A stretch of 64,000 nucleotides of DNA, from positions 310,001-374,000 of the forward strand of contig OZ244911.1 of assembly GCA_965221765.1 (NCBI GenBank), written 5' to 3'. Below are positions 1 through 9,536 of this stretch, piece after piece. Position numbers and translations under genes: made by a program. How positions within the stretch are numbered: position 1 is the stretch's first letter; the number at the start of each line of letters is the position of its first letter. The DNA is from Bin25 sp965221765 (GTDB lineage: Bacteria; Bacteroidota; Bacteroidia; Flavobacteriales; Flavobacteriaceae). The notes below the pieces were generated by a model. It saw only the letters and a program-made list of their open reading frames with translations. It searched no databases and was not told the origin of the DNA.

Positions 1-155
1 TCTGCTGACTTTCATGAGGGTTTTCCCAAAAATTGGGATCAAGTGTTTTTTCTTCTAAAGTTTGTATTTCAATTTTTTTGTCATTCAAGTCAAAGATGTT
101 GCCTTAAAGAATCTGCTCGATTTTTTAAGGACTTGATCTGTTCAGGTGTAATCAT
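1..155 (-). CDS. prfB: Peptide chain release factor 2, 5' part (runs off the window)
   Basis: RF2 recognises UGA and UAA stop codons and releases the finished peptide at the ribosome. Reading leftward from the ATG at 155, the first 21 codons give a short leader (MITPEQIKSL...) ending in CTT, then an in-frame TGA at 92-90 followed by C. Shifting +1 there restores a frame with the RF2 N-terminal helix (DLNDKKIEIQ, then EKTLDPNFW) that stays open to the window edge. A stop codon lies directly upstream of the ATG, so the start is fixed. Only about 50 residues are present. The gene is divergent from the metalloprotease at 320. Identification rests on the frameshift layout plus the DPNFW segment typical of RF2. 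Confidence 0.88.
89..95 (-). promoter_or_regulatory. prfB programmed +1 frameshift site (CTT TGA C)
   Basis: The heptamer CTTTGAC is the canonical RF2 autoregulatory frameshift site. When RF2 is scarce the ribosome pauses at TGA and slips from CTT to TTT, reading GAC next. The site follows codon 20 of the leader. An upstream AGG lies 6 nt before CTT, a weaker and more distant Shine-Dalgarno-like stimulator than the AGGGGG of E. coli. Confidence 0.85.
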
Positions 156-319
156 TGGTCAACTAATGCTTAGTAAAAACAAATAAGAAAATTATGGTGT
201 TTAAGAGTTTTTGAATATAAATCTCTAATAAAGTATTATTGCAAATAATCTACAAATATAAATGCAAAATCAAGGCCTGATTCCCAATTATTACTTAAAA
301 TCGAGATTCTTTTAAGTGT

Positions 320-2773
320 ATGAAAGATAATTTCAATCCAATGGCTTTTAAAATTTATTGCTCGATAGTATTATTGCTTTCCCTGGAAATGGTGGCTCAA
401 ACCAAAGAGATTAAAAAATTTGAAAGTCAAATCATTAAAAATGCCAAGGTCTATGAGGGCTTTTTTGATTTCTATTACTTGGAAAGTAAAGATGCTATTT
501 ATCTTGAAGTCAATCAACTTGAAAATGATTTTTTATTGGTTTGTTCTCTAAGCCAAGGAATAGGATCCAATGATATTGGACTAGATCGAGGACAACTGGG
601 AGCTAATAGAGTGGTATACTTTAAAAAAGCTGGTAATAAATTATTGCTTGTTCAACCTAATTGGACCTATCGAGCAATTACTGAAAATAGATTGGAAAAG
701 CAATCGGTACAAGAAGCGTTTGCTAAATCAGTATTATATGGTTTTCCTATTGAAGAAGATTATGGAGTATCTTTTCTTATAGATATCACCCCCTTTTTGA
801 TGCAGGATTTCCATGGAGTGAGTCAAAGATTATTAGAAACTGGTCAAGGAAATTATCAACTAGATCCCTCTCGGTCTGCAATCGAATTATCACGCGTTAG
901 GGCATTTCCTAAAAATATTGAGTTTGATGTATTACAAACATTTAAAGGACAATCCAAAGGAGCCTGGATCCAGTCAGTTACGCCACATTCTAATTTGGTG
1001 ACAGTCCATCAACACTATTCCTTGATTGAATTACCTGATTCAAATTTTGAACCTCGAGAATTTGATGCTAGAGCCGGTTCCATTCCTTTTATATTCTATG
1101 ATTATGCCACTCCAGTGCATCAGCCCACAAGTAAAAAATATATTATTCGTCATCGACTTAAAAAAAAGAATCCTGAATTAGAAACTTCTGAGGCCTTGGA
1201 ACCCATTACATATTATTTAGATAATGGTGTTCCCGAACCAGTCCGATCTGCTTTGATTGATGGAGCCAAATGGTGGAATCAAGCCTTTGAAGCCATTGGA
1301 TTTCATAAGGCATTTCAGGTGAAGATTCTCCCTGCTGATGTCGATCCTTTAGATGTGCGTTATAATGTCATTCAATGGGTTCACCGTTCAACCCGAGGTT
1401 GGAGTTATGGGGCTAGTGTCGTGGACCCTAGAATAGGAGAGATCATTAAGGGACATGTCAGTCTTGGAAGTCTTCGAATACGACAAGATTATATGATTGC
1501 ACTTGGTCTTATCCCCAATCCATTTGAAGAAAATCAGGAATTCAATCAAAAAGCGTTAGATATGGCCTTGGCTAGAATTCGTCAACTTTCGGCTCATGAA
1601 ATTGGACATACCCTTGGATTTGCTCATAATTTTGCTTATAGCACAAGCCATCGATCATCAGTCATGGATTATCCCCATCCCAAAATAGACCTAGTCGATA
1701 ATCAAATAAGTTTAGAAGATGCTTATGATGATACAATAGGGTATTGGGATCAAGTATCTGTGGCTTATGCCTACAGTGATTTTCCCGATGGGATAGATCA
1801 TAAAAAAATGCTTAATGGCATATTAGAAACAGCGATTAAAAATGGAGAAACCTTTATAACAGATGCCGATGCGAGACCACTAGGAGGAGCTCATCCCAAA
1901 GCTCATCTTTGGGATAATGGCCCCGAGGTGATCGGAGAAACTAAAAAAATCCTTAAAATTAGAACCCATGCCTTACAAAACTTTTCTTTAAATCATCTAC
2001 GTGAAAATGAAAGCTATGCTTTACTTTCTGATCGGTTGGTTCCAATCTATTTGATGCATCGTTATCAAGCCGAAGCTCTAGTTAAATTAATTGGTGGCGT
2101 TGATTATGATTATGGAGTCAAGGGACCGATCGAATCAAAAGTTAGCATTGTTGATGGTGATACGCAAAGAAAAGCACTAGCCCTTTACCAACTAATGCTG
2201 TCACCACAGCAGTTAATGATCCCCAAGCATTTACATCAATATCTCTTACCTAGGCCTTATGGTTATCCCAACACAAGAGAGAATTTGCTATCACAAACTG
2301 GAGTTGTATTTGATTATTTAGGAGCTGCCAATACATTAAGCGATCGATTGATTCAGATGCTGTTATACCCTCAAAGAGCATCAAGATTAGTGCAACAAGC
2401 CGGATTGAATAAAAATCAATTGAGTTTACCAGAAGTATTAGAAAGCTTAATTGACATGGCTTTCTATTCCAAATTTAGTTCTATGCACGAAAGACAAATC
2501 AATCAAATGGTTCAGCAAAATCTGCTGAAACATCTTATGAAATTGGGTAGCGACTCTAGTGTTTACGGACAAGTAAATGCTATTGTTTATCATTATTTAC
2601 AGGTTTTGAATCAACTGTTTAAAAAGGATAATGCCATTGAATATAGTCACTATTATTCATATTCTATTGAACATTATCTTAAACATCTAACGATTATAAC
2701 TGAATCAAAAAGCCAACGCATCCCCGATGGATCGCCTATCGGAACGATTTATTGTGATTATGAAATTTGGTAG
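320..2773 (+). CDS. Secreted zinc-dependent metalloprotease (DUF4953/DUF5117-type)
   Basis: Predicted exported zinc metalloprotease of 817 aa. The N-terminus has a short charged segment and a hydrophobic stretch (about residues 10-25) consistent with a signal peptide; an internal ATG at 344 is an alternative start. The metzincin zinc motif is explicit: H426-E-I-G-H430-T-L-G-F-A-H436, followed by a Met-turn (SVMDYP, Met449). Length and arrangement match large Bacteroidota proteases with DUF5117 and DUF5118 regions upstream and DUF4953 around the catalytic motif. Substrate is unknown; extracellular or periplasmic protein digestion is likely. The threonine aldolase gene starts 3 bp after its stop, so the two are probably cotranscribed. 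Confidence 0.85.
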   Translation: MKDNFNPMAFKIYCSIVLLLSLEMVAQTKEIKKFESQIIKNAKVYEGFFDFYYLESKDAIYLEVNQLENDFLLVCSLSQGIGSNDIGLDRGQLGANRVVYFKKAGNKLLLVQPNWTYRAITENRLEKQSVQEAFAKSVLYGFPIEEDYGVSFLIDITPFLMQDFHGVSQRLLETGQGNYQLDPSRSAIELSRVRAFPKNIEFDVLQTFKGQSKGAWIQSVTPHSNLVTVHQHYSLIELPDSNFEPREFDARAGSIPFIFYDYATPVHQPTSKKYIIRHRLKKKNPELETSEALEPITYYLDNGVPEPVRSALIDGAKWWNQAFEAIGFHKAFQVKILPADVDPLDVRYNVIQWVHRSTRGWSYGASVVDPRIGEIIKGHVSLGSLRIRQDYMIALGLIPNPFEENQEFNQKALDMALARIRQLSAHEIGHTLGFAHNFAYSTSHRSSVMDYPHPKIDLVDNQISLEDAYDDTIGYWDQVSVAYAYSDFPDGIDHKKMLNGILETAIKNGETFITDADARPLGGAHPKAHLWDNGPEVIGETKKILKIRTHALQNFSLNHLRENESYALLSDRLVPIYLMHRYQAEALVKLIGGVDYDYGVKGPIESKVSIVDGDTQRKALALYQLMLSPQQLMIPKHLHQYLLPRPYGYPNTRENLLSQTGVVFDYLGAANTLSDRLIQMLLYPQRASRLVQQAGLNKNQLSLPEVLESLIDMAFYSKFSSMHERQINQMVQQNLLKHLMKLGSDSSVYGQVNAIVYHYLQVLNQLFKKDNAIEYSHYYSYSIEHYLKHLTIITESKSQRIPDGSPIGTIYCDYEIW

Positions 2774-2776
2774 TTC

Positions 2777-3814
2777 GTGCAAATCAATCTAATCAGTGAT
2801 ACAGTAACAGTTCCTTCAAAAGGAATGCTTCAGTATATGTTGGAAGCCAAGGTTGGGGATGATGTATTCAAACAGGATCCCAGCATGATTTCTTTAGAGC
2901 AAAAAGTGGCAACTATGTTTGGAAAAGAAAAGGGGATGTTTTTTCCTTCTGGAACAATGTCGAACCAAGTGGCTGTTGGTCTAAATACGAATCCCGGAGA
3001 TCAATTAATTTGTGATACACATACCCATATTTATCATTATGAAGCCGGAGGAGCTTCCGCTAATTGGGGTGTTTCTTGTCATTTAGTCCATGGAGATAAA
3101 GGACGGCTTAGAGCATCACAGATTGAATCTAAAATCAATAACAAATCATTTTATCATACCCCTCAAACCAAATTGGTATGTATCGAAAATACCTGCAATC
3201 GAGCAGGAGGAACATATTACGAATTTGAAGATCTCATTGAAATCCACGCCTTATGCAAGCAATATGATTTGCATCTACACTTGGATGGAGCTAGAATTTG
3301 GAATGCCCTAGTGGAAACAAATCAAAAGCCGGAAGATTATGGCAACTTATTTGATACGATTAGTGTCTGTTTTAGTAAGGGGTTGGGGGCGCCGATCGGT
3401 TCGATGTTACTGTATGATGAAAAGTATTCGCAAAAAGCCTTGCGATTAAGAACTCGATTGGGAGGAAATATGAGGCAATCGGGATATTTAGCAGTTTGTG
3501 CAGATTATGCATTAGATCATCATTTTCATGGTCTTAAAAATGATCATAAAAAAGCAAAAGAAATTGCCCTTTCAATGGAATCTTGTTCTTTTGTCAATCA
3601 TGTGGAATACCCCCAAACAAACATCATTATTTTTTCATTAAATGAACGATTAAGCGAATCAAAATTTATTGATTGGCTTATAAAAAATAATATTCTTATT
3701 CTATCCCTTGGAAAAGGACGATTAAGAATCGTCACTCACAGAGATTACACAGATCAACAACATGATTGGTTTTTAAGAATATTGAAATCTTTTGATACCA
3801 AAGGAGTTTCATAG
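2777..3814 (+). CDS. ltaE: Low-specificity L-threonine aldolase
   Basis: PLP-dependent aldolase that cleaves L-threonine or L-allo-threonine to glycine and acetaldehyde in the cytoplasm. The 345-aa protein opens with the family signature (DTVTVPSKGM, then DDVF), has the FPSGTMSNQVA cofactor-binding segment, an LDGAR aspartate region, and the Schiff-base lysine in FSKGLGAPIG (Lys201). It starts with GTG three bases after the preceding stop; no ATG lies close enough to be a better start. Length is normal for the family. The neighbouring oligopeptidase suggests a peptide and amino-acid catabolic set, though the link is only positional. Confidence 0.9.
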   Translation: MQINLISDTVTVPSKGMLQYMLEAKVGDDVFKQDPSMISLEQKVATMFGKEKGMFFPSGTMSNQVAVGLNTNPGDQLICDTHTHIYHYEAGGASANWGVSCHLVHGDKGRLRASQIESKINNKSFYHTPQTKLVCIENTCNRAGGTYYEFEDLIEIHALCKQYDLHLHLDGARIWNALVETNQKPEDYGNLFDTISVCFSKGLGAPIGSMLLYDEKYSQKALRLRTRLGGNMRQSGYLAVCADYALDHHFHGLKNDHKKAKEIALSMESCSFVNHVEYPQTNIIIFSLNERLSESKFIDWLIKNNILILSLGKGRLRIVTHRDYTDQQHDWFLRILKSFDTKGVS

Positions 3815-3838
3815 TAAGAAATATAAAAAATAAAACGC

Positions 3839-5911
3839 ATGTCTCTACTTGATTTTTCAGTCAGTCCTCCACAACCTAAAAAAATCCCAAAGAAATTAAC
3901 CAAACATGGTCATTCTCGAATGGATGATTATTACTGGTTAAAAGAACGTGAAAATCCACAAGTATTGGAATATTTAAAAAAGGAAGAAGCCTATTATAAA
4001 AAGGTGACAAAAAAGATATCCCATAATGCAGATGTATTGTTTGAAGAATTAAAATCTCGGATCAAACAAGATGATTCATCAGTGCCTTATTTTTTTAATG
4101 GTTATTGGTATATCACTCGATTTGAAAAAGAAAAGCAGTATCCCATATTCGTTAGAAAAAAAGATACGATGCAAGACCCAGAAGAAATTTTATTTGATTG
4201 TAATAAACTAGCTCAAGGCCACTCCTATTTCGATTTGAGATCTTTTTCAATAAGCCCCGATAATACGAAAGCTGCATTTGGTACCGATACACAAGGAAGA
4301 CGATTATATCAAATACAGATTAAAGATTTAAATACGGATGAGATATTAGCCTTCAAGGTAGAAAATACCAATGGTCGGGGAGTATGGGCAAATGATAATA
4401 AACATATTTTCTATACTGAAAAAGATCAAAAAACGTTGCGAACTCAAGAAGTTTTTCGTGTCAACATTGAATTACCTGATGAGAAACCTCATTCAGTCTA
4501 TTTTGAAAAAGATGAAACATTTTCTCTTTTTTGTAGTAGTACAAAATCTCGGGAGTATATTTTTATTTCTTCTACAAGCACACTGACTACAGAGCATCGG
4601 TTTATAAAATCAGATAAACCACTTGGAGATTTTGAATTGATTCAAGCTCGTGTTCGTGGATTGGAATATTTTGTATCTCAATACAAGGAATACTTCTATA
4701 TTCTGACTAATGCAGATGGGGCCAAAAATTTTAAGGTTGTTAAAACAAGTATTGCATATCCTTCCAAAGAACATTGGGAAGTCGTTATCCCACATCGTCA
4801 TCATACGCTATTGGAAGATGTGGATTTATTTGAAGAGTATATTGTAATCACCGAAAGAAGAACTGGCTTGTCAAAAATCCGAATTAAGCGTTGGGATGAA
4901 TCCGAAGATTTTTATATTCCAATGAAGGGAGAAACATATTGTACGTACACAGGCTTCAACCCACAATTTGATAGTCAAAAATTGAGATATGGATATACCT
5001 CCATGGCCACTCCTAATTCAATATTTGAATTTGATATGGTTAATAAAACCACCAAGTTACTCAAACAAACTCAGGTATTGGATAAAGAATTCAATCCTTC
5101 AAATTACATCGAGGAAAGACAATGGGCTATAGCTAGAGATGGTACTAAAATTCCTATATCCATGGTATATCATAAAAATACCAAAAGAGATCGTTCAACT
5201 CCATTCGTTTTATATGCCTATGGCGCGTATGGTCATACCATCGATCCCGGTTTTTCTACTAATCGATTGACTCTACTGGACCGAGGATTCGTCTTCGCCA
5301 TTGCTCATGTACGTGGTGGCGAGTATTTGGGTAGGAAATGGTATGAGACCGGAAAACTATTATGTAAGAAAAATAGTTTTTATGATTTTATCGACTGCTC
5401 TCAATTTTTGATTAACAAAAGTTATACCTCTGCAAATCATCTTTATGCCTGTGGAGGGTCTGCTGGTGGCCTATTAATTGGCGCGATTATTAATGAAGCA
5501 CCAGAACTATATAAGGGGGTCATCGCCTCTGTTCCATTTGTCGATGTTGTGACTACCATGTTAGATGAAACCATTCCCTTGACTACTTCAGAATACGATG
5601 AGTGGGGAAATCCGAATGATGAATTATTTTATAAGTATTTACTTTCTTATTCGCCATATGATAATATAAAACCGCAGACTTATCCTCATGTCTATGTCAC
5701 CACGGGATTAAATGATTCTCAAGTTCAATATTGGGAGCCAGTAAAATGGGTGACAAAAATTCGTGAGAATAACACCGGGAATCACTTGGTGTTACTAGAT
5801 ATCAATTTTTCTTCAGGGCATGGCGGGGCTTCTGGAAGATTTGATATTTTAAAAGAAATCGCTAGGCAGTACAACTTTATTCTAAGCACTGAAAACAAAG
5901 AAATAATATAA
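3839..5911 (+). CDS. ptrB: S9 family oligopeptidase (oligopeptidase B-like)
   Basis: Serine oligopeptidase of 690 aa that would cut short peptides, classically after basic residues. The N-terminal segment (KHGHSRMDDYYWL) and the seven-bladed propeller region are typical of oligopeptidase B. The C-terminal alpha/beta hydrolase carries the triad: Ser541 in GGSAGG, Asp626 in GLNDSQV and His661 in SGHGG. No signal peptide is seen, so the enzyme is probably cytoplasmic. It lies 24 bp downstream of the threonine aldolase gene in the same direction. The symbol follows the family; specificity for Arg/Lys was not tested by residue comparison. Confidence 0.88.
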   Translation: MSLLDFSVSPPQPKKIPKKLTKHGHSRMDDYYWLKERENPQVLEYLKKEEAYYKKVTKKISHNADVLFEELKSRIKQDDSSVPYFFNGYWYITRFEKEKQYPIFVRKKDTMQDPEEILFDCNKLAQGHSYFDLRSFSISPDNTKAAFGTDTQGRRLYQIQIKDLNTDEILAFKVENTNGRGVWANDNKHIFYTEKDQKTLRTQEVFRVNIELPDEKPHSVYFEKDETFSLFCSSTKSREYIFISSTSTLTTEHRFIKSDKPLGDFELIQARVRGLEYFVSQYKEYFYILTNADGAKNFKVVKTSIAYPSKEHWEVVIPHRHHTLLEDVDLFEEYIVITERRTGLSKIRIKRWDESEDFYIPMKGETYCTYTGFNPQFDSQKLRYGYTSMATPNSIFEFDMVNKTTKLLKQTQVLDKEFNPSNYIEERQWAIARDGTKIPISMVYHKNTKRDRSTPFVLYAYGAYGHTIDPGFSTNRLTLLDRGFVFAIAHVRGGEYLGRKWYETGKLLCKKNSFYDFIDCSQFLINKSYTSANHLYACGGSAGGLLIGAIINEAPELYKGVIASVPFVDVVTTMLDETIPLTTSEYDEWGNPNDELFYKYLLSYSPYDNIKPQTYPHVYVTTGLNDSQVQYWEPVKWVTKIRENNTGNHLVLLDINFSSGHGGASGRFDILKEIARQYNFILSTENKEII

Positions 5912-6015
5912 ATCAATGAGCTTGATTAAAAAAGTGGATATTCATTCCAGCGATTTAATTTCTTATTTTCAGCGAAAGAATTGATATGGTTCTAATGTTG
6001 TGTTTTAATCTTTAG

Positions 6016-7029
6016 ATGTCGCAAGTAATAAATCCAATCGATAGCATTGTTGATTTAATTGGTAATACACCATTGATTAAACTTTCAAAATCGGTTGCCC
6101 CCCTGATTGGAAATTATTTTGCCAAATGGGAAGGGGCCAATCCAGGTCATTCTATCAAAGATAGAATAGCTTTATACATCATAGAAAAAGCTGAAAAAAT
6201 AGGTCTATTAAAACCAGGTTCAACTGTTATTGAAACAACATCGGGGAATACCGGTTTTAGTTTGGCCATGATTGCTATAAAAAAAGGTTATCAATGTGTT
6301 TTAGCGGTCAACTCTAAGGCATCAGAAGATAAGATTAATATGCTACGTGCAATGAAGGCATTGGTATGGGTATGCCCTGCAAAAGTTTCTGCTCAAGATC
6401 CCAATTCTTATTATAATGTGGCAAAGCATTTGACAAAAAAATTCAAAAATGCGATTTATATCAATCAATATTTTAATGATTTGAATGTTGAAGCACACTA
6501 TCATACCACTGGACCAGAAATATGGAATCAAACGGCTGGAAAAGTTACTCATTTGATTGCCTCAAGTGGCACTGGTGGAACTATTTCCGGCGTTGGAAAA
6601 TACTTGAAAGAAAAAAATCCAAACATCAAAATCATAGGAGTCGATGCCTATGGTTCTGTTTTAAAAAAGTATCATGAAACAGGTGAAGTGGACCCGAGTG
6701 AAATCTATTATTACCGCATCGAAGGAATGGGAAAAAATCTTATTCCATCAACTACTAAATTTCAATACATTGATAAGTACATCAAAGTCGACGATGAAAA
6801 TAGTGCTTATAAAAGCAGGCTAATATCAAGTTCAGAAGGAATATTTGTTGGGTATACTTCAGGAGGGGTCTTGCAAGCGGCTTATCAGTTAGACCTGGAT
6901 GATGAATTTAAACCTAATAGTTGTGTTGTTTTAATTTTTCCTGATCATGGTTCGAGATACATCACTAGAATTTATTCTGATAAATGGATGAAACAAGAAG
7001 GGTTTTGCCAAAAAGAAGAAAAATTATAA
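6016..7029 (+). CDS. Cysteine synthase / cystathionine beta-synthase family PLP enzyme
   Basis: Fold-type II PLP enzyme of 337 aa acting in sulfur amino-acid metabolism, either O-acetylserine sulfhydrylase or cystathionine beta-synthase. Visible motifs: Schiff-base Lys48 in GHSIKDRIA, the substrate loop TSGNTG around residue 76, and the phosphate-binding SSGTGGTISG near residue 184. It lacks C-terminal CBS regulatory domains. The EGMGKNLIP and YRIEGMG segments are more CBS-like than CysK-like, so the exact reaction is left open. It is preceded by a 104-bp gap and followed 38 bp later by the SPT-like gene. Confidence 0.85.
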   Translation: MSQVINPIDSIVDLIGNTPLIKLSKSVAPLIGNYFAKWEGANPGHSIKDRIALYIIEKAEKIGLLKPGSTVIETTSGNTGFSLAMIAIKKGYQCVLAVNSKASEDKINMLRAMKALVWVCPAKVSAQDPNSYYNVAKHLTKKFKNAIYINQYFNDLNVEAHYHTTGPEIWNQTAGKVTHLIASSGTGGTISGVGKYLKEKNPNIKIIGVDAYGSVLKKYHETGEVDPSEIYYYRIEGMGKNLIPSTTKFQYIDKYIKVDDENSAYKSRLISSSEGIFVGYTSGGVLQAAYQLDLDDEFKPNSCVVLIFPDHGSRYITRIYSDKWMKQEGFCQKEEKL

Positions 7030-7067
7030 TAAAAATCGAATATATTTAATAATCAATCTAAATCAAA

Positions 7068-8342
7068 ATGAGAGACTTATTTGAAAAAAGGACAAAAAAT
7101 ATGGGGCCCCTTGGAATGTATAAGGACTTAGCAGAAGGGTTCTTTATTTTCCCCAAAATAACTGGTGAAGTAGGAAATCGGATGCGATTTAATGGAAGAG
7201 AGATTATCACTTGGAGTGTCAATAATTATTTAGGACTAGCCAATCATCCAGAGGTTCGAAAAGCGGATGCAGAAGCTGCTAAAAAATATGGTTCTGCCTA
7301 TCCGATGGGAGCTAGGATGATGTCGGGACAAACTGAATTACATGAACAATTAGAACAGCAATTGGCTGAGTTTGTTGAAAAGGAGGCGGCTTATTTGCTC
7401 AATTTTGGTTACCAGGGGGTTATTTCAATAATTGATGCTCTTGTGGATAAAGATGATGTTATTGTATATGATGTGGATAGTCATGCTTGTATTGTCGATG
7501 GGGTTCGATTGCATCCAGGAAAACGATTTGCTTTTCGACATAATAATCCTGAAAGTTTAGAAAAAAATCTTCAAAGAGCAACCAAGGTTACTAAACAAAC
7601 TGGAGGTGGAATATTAGTGATATCAGAAGGCGTCTTTGGAATGCGTGGAACACAAGGAATTATTAAAGAAATCGTGGCATTAAAAAAGAAATTCAACTTT
7701 AGATTTTTTGTTGATGATGCTCATGGGTTTGGTGTATTAGGAAAAAATGGGAGGGGAATAGGTTCTGAACAACAGGTTCAAAATAGCATCGATCTTTATT
7801 TTTCAACTTTTGCTAAGGCAATGGCTGCGACAGGTGCATTTATTGCAGGAGATAAAAGCATAATCGATTATTTGCGATACAATATGAGATCTCAGATTTT
7901 TGCCAAATCATTGCAAATGGTTTTGGTTGAAGGGGCGATTAAGCGATTAGAACTTTTGAGTAAAAATGATGATTTGAGAAATCGACTTTGGACTAATGTT
8001 CATTCGTTACAGAAGGCGTTAAAAAAGCAAGGATTTGATACAGGAACGACGGCGAGTTGTATTACTCCTGTTTTTTTGAAAGGCTCTCCTGTTGAGGTCG
8101 CGCTATTAACAAAAGAATTAAGAGAAGACTATGGAATTTTTTGTTCAATTGTCATTTACCCGGTCGTACCAAAGGATATGATATTACTCCGATTAATTCC
8201 TACAGCGGTTCACACGCAACAAGATATCGATAGGACCATAGACGCTTTTGTTGGTGTACGTGCTAAGCTCAATTCTGGGGAATATAAAAAAAGTTTAAGT
8301 CACTTATTTCAAGAAATGCAGTCCTTAAATTCCCCAAAATAA
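7068..8342 (+). CDS. Alpha-oxoamine synthase family enzyme, probable serine palmitoyltransferase
   Basis: PLP enzyme of 424 aa that condenses an amino acid with an acyl-CoA. Motifs: the DDAHGFGVLG segment with His219 and Schiff-base Lys250 in STFAKAMAATG. The N-terminus (MGPLGMYKDL...FFIFPKI) and the NNYLGLANHP segment resemble the Bacteroidota enzymes that start sphingolipid synthesis from serine and palmitoyl-CoA. The sister activity, 2-amino-3-ketobutyrate CoA ligase, cannot be excluded. Sphingolipids are common in Bacteroidota envelopes, and the preceding gene is also an amino-acid PLP enzyme. No terminator is evident downstream. Confidence 0.8.
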   Translation: MRDLFEKRTKNMGPLGMYKDLAEGFFIFPKITGEVGNRMRFNGREIITWSVNNYLGLANHPEVRKADAEAAKKYGSAYPMGARMMSGQTELHEQLEQQLAEFVEKEAAYLLNFGYQGVISIIDALVDKDDVIVYDVDSHACIVDGVRLHPGKRFAFRHNNPESLEKNLQRATKVTKQTGGGILVISEGVFGMRGTQGIIKEIVALKKKFNFRFFVDDAHGFGVLGKNGRGIGSEQQVQNSIDLYFSTFAKAMAATGAFIAGDKSIIDYLRYNMRSQIFAKSLQMVLVEGAIKRLELLSKNDDLRNRLWTNVHSLQKALKKQGFDTGTTASCITPVFLKGSPVEVALLTKELREDYGIFCSIVIYPVVPKDMILLRLIPTAVHTQQDIDRTIDAFVGVRAKLNSGEYKKSLSHLFQEMQSLNSPK

Positions 8343-8377
8343 ACATGCACAACAGTGACGGGGCTTGAAAATCATCA

Positions 8378-8400
8378 TGTAGCACTAGATAGTTGAACTT
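8378..8400 (+). repeat. 23-bp dispersed repeat, copy 1 (likely IS end)
   Basis: This 23-mer matches 61001-61023 in the same orientation at 21 of 23 positions, the last 18 being identical (CACTAGATAGTTGAACTT). Both copies lie in non-coding DNA, and the second is within IS relics. It is most simply a transposon terminal fragment. No transposase is recognisable in the 200 bp around this copy. Confidence 0.55.
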
Positions 8401-8540
8401 AGATATTTATTTTCTTGAATAAGGAACACGGATATCTCAAAGGTATCAAAAACTATACCGTCGATAGATTATCACTTTCTATAAACGGTTAGAATTTAGT
8501 TGCATTGTTGACATTCGTATAGGATTCCCCATAAAATGCT

Positions 8541-9416
8541 TTATAGACTGATATTATTTTCAATGGTTTGTTTTCTATATTCTAAAGGAACAATCTCTTT
8601 GGTTTTTTTAAATTGTCTACTAAAATGAGAAATGCTTTCATAACCACATTCGTATCCAACTTGCGTGATGCTAAGATTATTTTCTAATATCAATTTACAA
8701 GCATAACCGATTCGTATTTCCCTAATGAAATCAAAATAGGTTTTTCCTGTACTCTTTTTAAAAAATCGACAAAATGAGGATTTGCTCATGTGTATCAGAG
8801 CTGAAACTTCTTCCAAGCATATTTTATTTCTAAAATTATTCATGGCATATTCAATGGTTACATTGATTTTTTTAGCATTTTTTTTATTAAAGAAATTGAC
8901 AAATCCCTCACTTGATAGCTTTTTTATGTTTTTAATTTTTGACAAACAATCTAATACATTGAGTAATCCCAATATTCGATTAAACTCTTTGTGATGAATT
9001 AAATCAATGATGTTATTGATTAAGGGAGATTCTTCATCAATTGTAAAGGCCGTGCCAAACTTTGAGTTATCCAAAAGACGTTTTATCTTGGTGGCTTCTG
9101 GACAGTTAAAAATTTTTTCTCCCAAAAAGCTTTCAGTAAAGTGAATCACACAAGCAAAAGATTCTTTATAAGATTGATAATCCGTTTCAAGTTCTTTCCA
9201 AAAATGGGGTAAATTCGGCCCGACTAAAACCAGTTCTCGATGATCAAAGTTGGAAATATTATCCCCCATATACCTTGTCCCCTTACTGTTCATGATTAAG
9301 ATTAATTCGTATTCAGGATGATAATGCCATGGCGTTTCAAAAGCAGGAGGTGTTTCAAGCGAAGAGGAATAAGTCAAAGACTCTGAAAGCGTAATTTTTT
9401 TATATATTGGCTTCAT
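8541..9416 (-). CDS. AraC family transcriptional regulator with N-terminal cupin
   Basis: Sugar-responsive type activator of 291 aa. Residues 10-90 look like a cupin ligand-binding domain (PWHYHPEYELILI is the beta-barrel signature); the C-terminal 100 residues form the two helix-turn-helix motifs (SALIHMSKSSFCRFFKKSTG, and later ITQVGYECGYESISHFSRQFKK). The ATG at 9416 is preferred over a TTG 18 bp upstream. The gene is divergent from the SDR, lactonase and dehydratase genes across about 120 bp, the usual arrangement of a pathway-specific regulator, so it probably controls that operon in response to a sugar or sugar acid. The effector is unknown. Confidence 0.88.
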   Translation of the reverse strand: MKPIYKKITLSESLTYSSSLETPPAFETPWHYHPEYELILIMNSKGTRYMGDNISNFDHRELVLVGPNLPHFWKELETDYQSYKESFACVIHFTESFLGEKIFNCPEATKIKRLLDNSKFGTAFTIDEESPLINNIIDLIHHKEFNRILGLLNVLDCLSKIKNIKKLSSEGFVNFFNKKNAKKINVTIEYAMNNFRNKICLEEVSALIHMSKSSFCRFFKKSTGKTYFDFIREIRIGYACKLILENNLSITQVGYECGYESISHFSRQFKKTKEIVPLEYRKQTIENNISL

Positions 9417-9507
9417 ATTAGCACATTGTATCAATTATGTCATTATAATTGACAATAAAGTACCAAGATAAGTAAATATCGTAATGACTTAACCTATTTG
9501 TGAAACT

Positions 9508-9515
9508 TACATTTG
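9508..9515 (+). promoter_or_regulatory. Candidate -7 box (TACATTTG) for the sugar-acid operon
   Basis: Matches the Bacteroidota TAnnTTTG -7 element and lies 22 bp before the ATG at 9537. A convincing -33 TTG at the expected distance was not found, which would fit dependence on the divergent AraC activator. Confidence 0.4.
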
Positions 9516-9536
9516 CTAACTTGTCAATTCGTTCTA

